Assembly: GCA_030668755.1 (NCBI GenBank)
Contig: DAOVEW010000132.1
Location: 1-5,106, forward strand
Origin: Bacillota bacterium
GTDB taxonomy: Bacteria > Armatimonadota > Hebobacteria > Hebobacterales > Hebobacteraceae
Length of the DNA: 5,106 nt
Direction: 5' to 3'
In this document: piece by piece, positions 1 to 5,106 of the stretch
How the letters are laid out: each line of letters starts with the position of its first letter
How positions within the stretch are numbered: the stretch's first letter is position 1
Translations under genes and position numbers: made by a program
The notes under the pieces: model-generated
The model's database searches: none
What the model was told of the DNA's origin: nothing
The model's input: the letters and a program-made list of their open reading frames with translations, nothing else

Positions 1-429
1 TTGGTCGTTGGCGAGGAAGGGCGTGCCGCAGACGGAGTAGGGATTCCAAAGTGGCAGGGCGCCATCGCGCAGGCTGCGGGACGCGTACTGACGCCAGACG
101 TACATCTGGCCGACGTTGTCGGCGACCATGAGGGGGTTGAGCGGGCCGGAGACGCCGGTGGGCCGGTACGGAGTATAGGCGGGGTCAATGAAGTAGAGCG
201 CCTCTGCGGGCAGCGGAACGCGCCCGGCGAAGACGGGCCAGAAGAAGAGGAGGCAGAGTCCGGCCAACAGGAGGGTGGCAGACAGGTCAGAAGGGCAGCC
301 GTACCGCCGGGGCTGGCTGCCGTCTGGCGTGCGGTGGGCGCCTGTCGGTCGCCGTTTCAAGTGCTCTACAATCCGTTGGTCGGAAGCAGCAGAAGGGCGG
401 GGATGGCTCCCGCGGGGAGTGCGCCGCAT
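1..429 (-). CDS. YfhO-family polytopic membrane protein, N-terminal part (runs off left edge)
   Basis: This is a partial gene; its first 143 codons are inside the window. A basic, Arg/Pro-rich stretch (residues 1-47) is followed by one clear hydrophobic segment at about residues 49-69 (core ATLLLAGLCLLFFWPVFAG), then a loop with PLNPLMVADNVGQMYVWRQY (101-116 approximately) and ALPLWNPYSVCGTPFLAN at about 124-141. The order first membrane helix, N-P-L..D, then G-x-LPLWNPY-x-x-x-GTPFLAN is the typical start of YfhO-family (GT-C-like) membrane proteins. Characterised relatives in Firmicutes add sugars to lipoteichoic acid at the outer membrane face; the role elsewhere is unknown. The start is uncertain. 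ATG at 429-427 is the only in-frame ATG before the membrane segment, but it has no well-spaced Shine-Dalgarno; TTG at 360-358 is an alternative. The gene begins 52 bp after the pckA stop, so co-transcription is plausible. The family call is fairly sure; the substrate is unknown. Confidence 0.8.
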   Translation of the reverse strand, partial: MRRTPRGSHPRPSAASDQRIVEHLKRRPTGAHRTPDGSQPRRYGCPSDLSATLLLAGLCLLFFWPVFAGRVPLPAEALYFIDPAYTPYRPTGVSGPLNPLMVADNVGQMYVWRQYASRSLRDGALPLWNPYSVCGTPFLANDQ

Positions 430-442
430 CTCGGCGCGGCAT

Positions 443-478
443 CCGCCTCCTCCGGCGCCCTGGGGCGGCCTGAGGCGG
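443..478. repeat. Inverted repeat (hairpin) between pckA and the YfhO gene
   Basis: The arms CCGCCTC (443-449) and GAGGCGG (472-478) are perfectly complementary over 7 bp, around a 22-nt GC-rich loop that can form a small inner stem. On the minus-strand transcript it lies just after the pckA stop. It has no downstream U-tract, so it is not a typical intrinsic terminator. One arm overlaps the GGAGGAGG Shine-Dalgarno-like sequence at 453-446, so folding could hide that site. Such short GC stems are common by chance in GC-rich DNA. Confidence 0.35.
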
Positions 479-481
479 CGA

Positions 482-2092
482 TCAGGTGGCCGGCATGTCG
501 GCTGCCTTGATGGCCTCCGGGAGGTTCCCTTCGAACTGCTTCAGGTTCTCGGCAAACCGGCCCACGAGCTGACGGGCGGACCGGTCGTACTGTTTGGGGT
601 CATTCCAGCTGTCTCGGGGTCGGAGCAGTTTGTCGTCGATTCCCGGACACGTCGTGGGGACGTGGAGGCCGAAGTTTGGGTCCTGGGAGAGGGGGACGTT
701 GTCGAGCGCGCCGGAGAGGGCGGCGCGGACGATGGCGCGCGTGGATGCGATGTCGATGCGGCGCCCGACGCCGTAGGGGCCGGCGATCCATCCGGTGTTG
801 ATAAGCCAGCACTTGGCGTTGTGCGTGCGGATTCGCTCCCCGAACATGTCGGCATAGATCGTGGGGGCAAGGGCCATGAACGGGGCGCCGAAGCAGGCGC
901 TGAAGGTGGCCTGGGGCTCATCTATGCCGCGCTCGGTGCCCCCGACGATTGCCGTGTACCCGGAGAGGAAGTGGTACATCGCCTGTTCGGGGGTCAGTCT
1001 CGCGACCGGGGGCATCAATCCGAAGGCATCACAGGTGAGCAGAACCACGTTGTTGGGGTGGATGCTGAGGCCGTCTCGCACGGCATTCGGGAGGTGGGTG
1101 ATGGGATAGCAGGCGCGGGTGTTCTCGGTCAGGGAGTCGTCGTCGAGGTCCAGGCGGCGGGTATAGGTATCGATGGCCACGTTCTCGAGGACCGTTCCGA
1201 ACCGGCGCGTGCACTGGTAGATGTCGGGCTCGGCCTCGGGAGAGAGACGGATGACCTTGGCGTAGCATCCCCCCTCGAAGTTGAAGATTCCGTCGTCGCA
1301 CCAGCCGTGCTCGTCGTCGCCGATGAGCGAGCGGTCGGGGTCGGCGGAGAGGCTGGTCTTGCCGGTGCCGGAGAGTCCGAAGAAGATGGCGGTGTCGCCC
1401 TCGCGGCCGACGTTGGCGGAGCAATGCATGCTCAGCACCGCAGTCCGCGGGAGCAGGTAGTTGAGGATGGTGAAGACCGACTTCTTGATCTCTCCGCCGT
1501 ACGCGGACCCGCCAATGAGAATCGTCTTCTCGCCGAAGTTGACGACGATGAAGGTCTCAGAGTTGGTGTGGTCTATCTCGGGAATAGCGTGGAAGCGAGG
1601 GAAGCAGAGGACGCGGAACTCGGGCACGTGGTTGCGGAGCTGATCGGGGTCCTTGATCTGGATGAACATGTTGCGGGCGAAGAGGCTCTGCCACGCGTCC
1701 TCTGTGATGACGCGGATGGGCAGCCGGTAGTCCGGGTGGGCCCCGACGCTGCAGTCCTGCACGAAGATGTCTTTTCCCTGAACGTAGGCGAGGAGCCGGC
1801 TGTAGAGCCTCTTGTAGTGCTCCTGCTTGAACGGGCGGTTGACGTCCCCCCACCAGATGTGGTCGGCGGAGGAGGGCTCCCGAACGATGAACTTGTCGTT
1901 GGGGGAGCGTCCCGTGTGGTCCCCGGTGCGAACCACGACGGGACCGAGGTGGGAGATAAGGCCCTCCCGGCGCCGCACAATGCGCTCGTAGAGGGCGGGA
2001 GTCGTCAGTGTCCAATAGACGCGGCCGATGTTGCGGAAGCCGTGGTGCTCGAGTCCGTGTTGGGGTCCTGAGTTGTCGTCATGCTGGTCCAC
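482..2092 (-). CDS. pckA: Phosphoenolpyruvate carboxykinase (ATP)
   Basis: A complete 536-residue protein, close to the 540 residues of the E. coli enzyme. It is a cytoplasmic enzyme that converts oxaloacetate and ATP to PEP, CO2 and ADP, the first committed step of gluconeogenesis. All key motifs are present: TGRSPNDKF (Arg62, substrate binding), YGGEIKK (Lys203/204), MHCSANVG (His223, metal ligand), the P-loop GLSGTGKTSLSADPDR (239-254), LIGDDEHGW (Asp259/260, metal and kinase-2), NFEGGCYAK, ENTRACYP (Arg326), then INTGWIAGPYGVGRRI and STRAI near the C-terminus. The P-loop plus DDEHGW arrangement identifies the ATP-dependent family rather than the GTP-dependent one. The GTG start is chosen because GGAGGGGAG lies 8 nt upstream. 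A small departure is Ile382 in SGYTAIVGGTE, where E. coli has Lys (TAKLAGTE). It follows the GH94 gene by 101 bp and precedes the YfhO gene. Its long antisense open frame (plus strand, about 275-2071) is a GC-rich shadow. Confidence 0.98.
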   Translation of the reverse strand: MDQHDDNSGPQHGLEHHGFRNIGRVYWTLTTPALYERIVRRREGLISHLGPVVVRTGDHTGRSPNDKFIVREPSSADHIWWGDVNRPFKQEHYKRLYSRLLAYVQGKDIFVQDCSVGAHPDYRLPIRVITEDAWQSLFARNMFIQIKDPDQLRNHVPEFRVLCFPRFHAIPEIDHTNSETFIVVNFGEKTILIGGSAYGGEIKKSVFTILNYLLPRTAVLSMHCSANVGREGDTAIFFGLSGTGKTSLSADPDRSLIGDDEHGWCDDGIFNFEGGCYAKVIRLSPEAEPDIYQCTRRFGTVLENVAIDTYTRRLDLDDDSLTENTRACYPITHLPNAVRDGLSIHPNNVVLLTCDAFGLMPPVARLTPEQAMYHFLSGYTAIVGGTERGIDEPQATFSACFGAPFMALAPTIYADMFGERIRTHNAKCWLINTGWIAGPYGVGRRIDIASTRAIVRAALSGALDNVPLSQDPNFGLHVPTTCPGIDDKLLRPRDSWNDPKQYDRSARQLVGRFAENLKQFEGNLPEAIKAADMPAT

Positions 2093-2100
2093 GCTGTGCT

Positions 2101-2109
2101 CTCCCCTCC
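2101..2109 (-). promoter_or_regulatory. Ribosome binding site of pckA, fixing the GTG start
   Basis: On the minus strand GGAGGGGAG sits 8 nt before the GTG at 2092-2090. The match to the anti-Shine-Dalgarno sequence and the spacing are good, and no competing in-frame ATG is present nearby. The encoded N-terminus leads directly into the conserved family start (NIGRVYWTLTTPALYE). Confidence 0.75.
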
Positions 2110-2193
2110 ACTGGGATGGTGCTGTGAGGATGGCCGTTGCCGAACTAGACTAAATACGACGTACATCGGCCAACTCCTCCCATGCGTGGGGCA

Positions 2194-4509
2194 TCATGGG
2201 GGAGAGATTTCGACGGTGACAGTGTGTCGCCGGCCATCGCCGTACGCAGGAACCAGGCAGTGCGGCATCGTCTCGCCGTCCGCCGTGACGGACAACCGGC
2301 CCTCTACAAGGTCCTTTGGCTTTGTGATGGCTATGTCGTAGTCGGCGCCGCGCCACCGGCGCATTAGGGACGCGCGCCGCCAATCGGAGGGGAGGCAGGG
2401 GGCGATGAAGAGGCCGTCATATGCCGGTCGGACACCGAGCATCCAGTCGGTGATGGCGAAGAGCGTCCAGGAGGAGGAGGAAGTATACCAGTTGGTGAGC
2501 GTGCGTCCCGCGTGGGCGGGGTAACAGGGACCGACGTAGGAGTTTACATAGGCGAAGGGGGCAGCTTGCGTGACGTCGGGGTCGTGCATCTCCATCATGG
2601 GCGCGATGCGGCGGAGGATATCGAGGGCGCGGTCGGGCCGGCGGAGCATGAGATTGGCGAGGAGGTAGAAGACGGCAGCGTGGGTGTAAACGGTGCCGTT
2701 CTCTCCACACCCGGGACGAATCACGGAGAGGCGCCCTACCTCGGGGTCATACTCCAGGAAGGGGGGATCGAGAAGCAGCGGGCCGAAGGGCGTGTCGAGC
2801 TTTCGGTCGGCTGCGTCGAAGGCGCGGGCGGCCCTCTCGGCATCGGCGGTCCGGCCGATGACGGCCCAGGACTGAGCGTTGAGGTAGATCTCCATGGCGC
2901 GCGCGCCCTCGGCGCCAAGCTGGCGGCCGCCGTCGGAGATTCCGCATAGATACCAGCCGCCGTCCCAGGCGTGTTCCTCGATGGCATCTCGGAGGTGTCC
3001 AGCGCGCTCGTCGTAGGCTGCGGCAGCAGAGTCGTCGCCTCGCAGCCTGCATATCTCGGAAAACTCCAATAGGCCGAGGTGAAAGGCCTGAGAGAGCCAG
3101 ATGCTGACGCCCCTGCCATCCGCTCCCACTTGGTCGAGTGCATCGCACCAGTCACCTCGGTCGAACCGGATGAGGTCGTGACGGCCGCGTAGGCCATCGA
3201 TCCAGTCCACGGTGCGGCGGAGATGCTCGAACAGGCTGGCCTGCTCGTCGCTCTCGAAGAACCCCACCGGGCGATCGAGAAGCGCGAAATCTCCGGTCTC
3301 CTTCAGGTAGCGCGCGACGGCGAGGACCAGCCACAGTGGGCTGTCGTTGTAGACACGGAGGTCGTGGGGCCCGCGGTTGTAGGAGAACTGGCGCAGGGCG
3401 CGGCCATCCGCGTACTGGTAGCCCGCCGCCTCCAGGATGCCGTCGCGGGCGCGTGCGGCGTCGAACGATACGATGCCCATCGCGTCCTGAAGGGTGTCCC
3501 GGTAGCCGCGGGTGCCCTCGCGGACGACACGATTGAGCTGGAGGATGTTGGCCTTGAGCCAGATGTTGGTCATGCGGTCGAGGTGGGAGTCGGGGGTCTC
3601 GATGTGCGGCTGGGCGATGCGCGCGTCCCATTCCTCGCGGAGCACTGCGAAGGCGCGGTCGGCCCGGGTGTGACCGAGGTAGCGATCACAGAGCCGGCGG
3701 CGCTGCTGCGGGTCTCCCGAGAAGCCGATGAGGAGGGTGACAGTCTTCTCCTGGCCCGGGTCGAGGTCGAGGTTTGCGGCGAAGGCGGCGATGGCCCGGC
3801 CGTCGCCAGGCATGTCGCTGTCGCGGCAGCGGCCCTCGGAGACTGCGTCGGGACCGGCGATGGAGCCCGACCCGAGGAAAGCGTCTCGTGCGGTGTCGAA
3901 GCCCGCGGCGGGAGGGTCGACTGCGGCGAACCCGGAGAACGTCGTGCCGGGGGCCGCCGGGTCGGCCAGGGATGCCACAATGAGCTTCTCGTCCTCGACC
4001 CAGTGGGCCTGGATGTAGTTGCGGTGGTTGTCCCAAGGCTTCAGATAGGGGGCGAGGTGCCATTCGATATACGGGAAGAGGGTGAGGCCTCGCGGGCGCG
4101 AGTCGTCGTTGCGCACCGTCGCGGTCCATATCTCGACCGGGTCTTCGACCGGGACGAAGACTCGGAGCTGCGTGGCAATCCCACCGGCGGACATCTCGAA
4201 GATGGTGTAGCCGAGGCCGTGGCGGCACTGGAATCGGTTGTAGGGCCGAGCGGTGGGCTGCCAGGTAAGGCTCCAGTGCTCGCCGGAATCGCGATCGCGC
4301 AGGTAGAAGACTTTGCTGAACGACTCGCCCGGCGACGCGTAAGTGATGCGGCAGCCGGGAGCGATGGGGAGCAGGCTGTGCCCGGCGCCTGTCTCCTCGA
4401 CGCGGAGGCCGTACTCACGGTTTCCGATGTAGTTCTCCCACCCCCGGGGTGTGGGGAACCGGGTGATGATGTACTCTCTGCCATCGTCGGAGAAATGGCC
4501 GTACTGCAT
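2194..4509 (-). CDS. GH94 family phosphorylase (cellobiose/chitobiose phosphorylase-like)
   Basis: A 771-residue protein, slightly shorter than characterised GH94 enzymes (about 800-820). These inverting enzymes split beta-linked disaccharides with phosphate to give a sugar-1-phosphate. No signal peptide is seen, so it is probably cytoplasmic. The N-terminal beta domain (about 1-295) opens with the family signature MQYGHFSDDGREYIITR and contains RHGLGYT (96-102). A helical linker (about 296-330) leads to the (alpha/alpha)6 barrel, with GYRDTLQD (335-342), GDWCDAL (452-458; Asp456 matches the general acid Asp of the W-N-D motif, Asp490 in the Cellvibrio gilvus enzyme), GCGENGTVYTHA (about 600-611) and NWYTSSSSW (673-681). 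A C-terminal beta region (LFIAPCLPSDW onward) completes the fold. Two deviations stand out: WCD for WND, and Thr-Ser where characterised enzymes have Thr-Gly in the phosphate loop. The start at 4509 is preferred over the ATG at 4524 because GGGAGAG precedes it and it gives the family N-terminus. Family call sure; the sugar substrate cannot be read from the sequence. Confidence 0.92.
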   Translation of the reverse strand: MQYGHFSDDGREYIITRFPTPRGWENYIGNREYGLRVEETGAGHSLLPIAPGCRITYASPGESFSKVFYLRDRDSGEHWSLTWQPTARPYNRFQCRHGLGYTIFEMSAGGIATQLRVFVPVEDPVEIWTATVRNDDSRPRGLTLFPYIEWHLAPYLKPWDNHRNYIQAHWVEDEKLIVASLADPAAPGTTFSGFAAVDPPAAGFDTARDAFLGSGSIAGPDAVSEGRCRDSDMPGDGRAIAAFAANLDLDPGQEKTVTLLIGFSGDPQQRRRLCDRYLGHTRADRAFAVLREEWDARIAQPHIETPDSHLDRMTNIWLKANILQLNRVVREGTRGYRDTLQDAMGIVSFDAARARDGILEAAGYQYADGRALRQFSYNRGPHDLRVYNDSPLWLVLAVARYLKETGDFALLDRPVGFFESDEQASLFEHLRRTVDWIDGLRGRHDLIRFDRGDWCDALDQVGADGRGVSIWLSQAFHLGLLEFSEICRLRGDDSAAAAYDERAGHLRDAIEEHAWDGGWYLCGISDGGRQLGAEGARAMEIYLNAQSWAVIGRTADAERAARAFDAADRKLDTPFGPLLLDPPFLEYDPEVGRLSVIRPGCGENGTVYTHAAVFYLLANLMLRRPDRALDILRRIAPMMEMHDPDVTQAAPFAYVNSYVGPCYPAHAGRTLTNWYTSSSSWTLFAITDWMLGVRPAYDGLFIAPCLPSDWRRASLMRRWRGADYDIAITKPKDLVEGRLSVTADGETMPHCLVPAYGDGRRHTVTVEISPP

Positions 4510-4511
4510 GA

Positions 4512-4518
4512 CTCTCCC
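4512..4518 (-). promoter_or_regulatory. Ribosome binding site of the GH94 gene, deciding its start
   Basis: On the minus strand GGGAGAG lies just before the ATG at 4509-4507, with about 4 nt between GGAG and the ATG. The ATG five codons upstream (4524-4522) has no purine-rich site before it. The downstream ATG also places Met directly before the conserved QYGHF motif. Confidence 0.6.
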
Positions 4519-4689
4519 ACTCATGCGATCTGACAGCCAGGTTGCCCTTACTTCGCTGGAGCGCGGCTTCTGCCCTCCTTGCGTAGCTCAGCAGTGAAGC
4601 TGCGCGAGTTGTCTGTCTAGCAGCGGGACATGCGCGGTGTCGGCGATCCAGCCGGCCATCTCGACCTGTGGTTTGCCCACGGCCCGGCG

Positions 4690-4700
4690 GGCCGGCGAAC
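4690..4700. repeat. 11-bp direct repeat, copy 1 (GGCCGGCGAAC)
   Basis: This exact 11-mer recurs at 4764-4774. The two copies, 74 bp apart, flank the hairpin at 4707-4747. An 11-base match this close is somewhat unexpected, but the motif is GC-rich and palindromic in part, so chance cannot be excluded. Confidence 0.5.
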
Positions 4701-4706
4701 GGCCAC

Positions 4707-4747
4707 CGACCAAGAGCACGGCGCATACGCGCCGTGCAACACGGTCG
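4707..4747. repeat. Extended hairpin with perfect 9-bp stem
   Basis: The arms GCACGGCGC (4716-4724) and GCGCCGTGC (4729-4737) pair perfectly around the loop ATAC. Beyond an internal loop (AAGA against AACAC), CGACC (4707-4711) pairs with GGTCG (4743-4747). On neither strand is it followed by a run of T, so it is a weak terminator candidate. It could be an RNA fold in the GH94 leader or a palindromic repeat element. Confidence 0.55.
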
Positions 4748-4763
4748 ATCAAGCGGGGGGACC

Positions 4764-4774
4764 GGCCGGCGAAC
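4764..4774. repeat. 11-bp direct repeat, copy 2 (GGCCGGCGAAC)
   Basis: Second exact copy of the 11-mer at 4690-4700, on the other side of the hairpin at 4707-4747. Confidence 0.5.
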
Positions 4775-4789
4775 AGCGAGGGAAGTACA

Positions 4790-4811
4790 GCCCGGCGGGT
4801 CCCCGCCGGGC
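4790..4811. repeat. GC-rich hairpin, 9-bp stem
   Basis: GCCCGGCGG (4790-4798) pairs with CCGCCGGGC (4803-4811) around a 4-nt loop, GTCC. On the minus strand it is followed by TGTACTTCCC, a poor T-tract; on the plus strand by GAAACATTCTT. It may act as a weak terminator for the upstream gene or be one unit of a palindromic repeat. Confidence 0.5.
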
Positions 4812-4821
4812 GAAACATTCT

Positions 4822-4858
4822 TGTGGGGTGGGCGGGCCAGCGATCCGCCCTCCCCACA
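4822..4858. repeat. Long hairpin, 13 pairs with one mismatch
   Basis: TGTGGGG (4822-4828) pairs with CCCCACA (4852-4858), then after a single T-T mismatch GGGCGG (4830-4835) pairs with CCGCCC (4845-4850). The loop is 9 nt. This is the strongest stem in the window and lies only 10 nt from the previous hairpin. On the minus strand AGAATGTTTCG follows, a short T-run only. A role as terminator of the right-hand gene is possible but not shown. Confidence 0.55.
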
Positions 4859-4992
4859 CCCCTCCCCGCTCGCGTTTGGCGTTGCTGGCAATGATCGGGG
4901 GCGCAGGGGACGTGTCGGGAAGTGCGGACCAGTTTCCCGGCGGGGAGCAAAGCGTTGCGCAGGGGAAACACCAGCGCGCGATGCTGCCTCGG

Positions 4993-5106
4993 CTAGAGCG
5001 GCCGCTTCTTCAGGGCTTCAAGTCTCTGGAGCAGCTCCGAGATGTACCCCAGCGCCTCGTTGAGGCCTGGGTCGTAGTCCTCAGGATGGGCGCACTCATT
5101 CCTCCT
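4993..5106 (-). CDS. C-terminal end of an unrecognised protein (enters from the right)
   Basis: The last 37 codons of a gene whose start lies outside the window, ending at TAG (4995-4993). The visible peptide begins RRNECAHPEDYDPG and then forms a probable amphipathic helix (LNEALGYISELLQRLEALKK) with leucine/isoleucine at coiled-coil-like spacing, followed by RPL. Codon choice with G/C in third position and the regular helix argue that this frame is real. An AGGAGGA followed directly by ATG at 5099-5097 is in another frame, leaves no spacing and gives an unconvincing peptide. I do not recognise the family; the C-terminal helix could serve in oligomerisation. The long hairpin-rich gap after it suggests a transcription unit separate from the GH94 gene. 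Confidence 0.6.
   Translation of the reverse strand, partial: RRNECAHPEDYDPGLNEALGYISELLQRLEALKKRPL

Larger units (their letters stand above)
4510..4992. other. Gap without a convincing gene; hairpin-rich leader or intergenic region
   Basis: This stretch of about 480 bp separates the partial right-hand gene from the GH94 gene. Open frames exist on both strands (for example minus 4971-4588, GTG start), but they are Arg/Pro/Cys-rich, lack a Shine-Dalgarno, resemble no family I know and run through perfect hairpins, so I treat them as non-coding. It holds several GC-rich palindromes: 4681-4693 (GGCCC/GGGCC, 3-nt loop) and the three listed separately. It also has two copies of GGCCGGCGAAC. The GH94 promoter should lie here on the minus strand, but no clear -35/-10 pair could be picked. 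Confidence 0.6.

Noticed and set aside
443..478. Intrinsic terminator after pckA
   Set aside because: A 7-bp stem with a 22-nt loop and no T-run after it; better described as an inverted repeat.
275..2071. 598-codon open frame on the plus strand opposite pckA
   Set aside because: Antisense shadow of a well-conserved gene in GC-rich DNA. The translation is Val/Gly/Glu/Asp-rich without any family motif, and pckA motifs are intact on the other strand.
2142..2173. AT-rich patch with TTGGCC and TATTTA as a pckA promoter (minus strand)
   Set aside because: The spacing between the two boxes is only 11 nt and the other pairings are weak, so no promoter can be called, although this is the most AT-rich spot in the spacer.
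3223..4533. 436-codon open frame on the plus strand opposite the GH94 gene
   Set aside because: Same reason: a low-complexity Val/Gly/Ala/Glu translation that mirrors the codon pattern of the GH94 gene.
4580..4660. tRNA-like string GTAGCTCAGC on the plus strand
   Set aside because: It resembles a D-arm, but the D stem does not pair properly, and there is no anticodon arm, T-loop GTTCRA or acceptor stem.
4415..4891. 158-codon minus-strand frame overlapping the GH94 start
   Set aside because: It overlaps the conserved GH94 N-terminus in another frame, and its composition is typical of a shadow.
4588..4971. 127-codon minus-strand frame (GTG start) in the gap upstream of the GH94 gene
   Set aside because: No Shine-Dalgarno, Arg/Pro-rich composition with no recognisable domain, and it runs through perfect palindromes. 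The middle part (LIDRVARRVCAVLLVGG) looks protein-like but is not enough to call a gene.

Overview
The window is GC-rich bacterial DNA. Every gene I can support is on the minus strand, so transcription runs from right to left. No gene gives a firm taxonomic assignment. A GH94-type phosphorylase, an ATP-dependent PEP carboxykinase and a YfhO-type membrane protein together would suit an uncultured GC-rich, carbohydrate-degrading lineage such as Planctomycetota or a neighbouring phylum. That placement is inference only.

Layout from right to left, in the direction of transcription. Positions 5106-4993 hold the last 37 codons of a gene that enters from the right; its function is not recognised. 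Positions 4992-4510 are a gap of about 480 bp with no convincing gene. It contains a cluster of strong GC-rich hairpins and an 11-bp direct repeat. Positions 4509-2194 encode a glycoside hydrolase family 94 (GH94) protein, related to cellobiose and chitobiose phosphorylases. After a 101-bp spacer, positions 2092-482 encode a complete ATP-dependent phosphoenolpyruvate carboxykinase (pckA), with a GTG start and a strong ribosome binding site. After a further 52 bp, positions 429-1 hold the first 143 codons of a YfhO-family polytopic membrane protein that runs off the left edge. This last gene has a clear family signature, but its start is ambiguous.

The GH94 protein, pckA and the YfhO gene are co-directional with short spacers and no convincing terminator between them, so they could share a transcript. 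One reading is that the phosphorylase releases glucose-1-phosphate from a beta-linked disaccharide, PckA supplies PEP for gluconeogenesis, and the YfhO-like protein may use lipid-linked sugars at the membrane. The link between these functions is inferred from gene order alone.

No CRISPR array, tRNA, rRNA, transposase or defence system is visible, and I do not see a clear new system. The points most worth a second look are: a Thr-Ser loop in the GH94 active site where characterised relatives have Thr-Gly; the hairpin and direct-repeat cluster upstream of that gene; and the odd 5' end of the YfhO gene. That 5' end has an Arg/Pro-rich extension with an internal duplication, and a strong Shine-Dalgarno sequence that points to an out-of-frame ATG.
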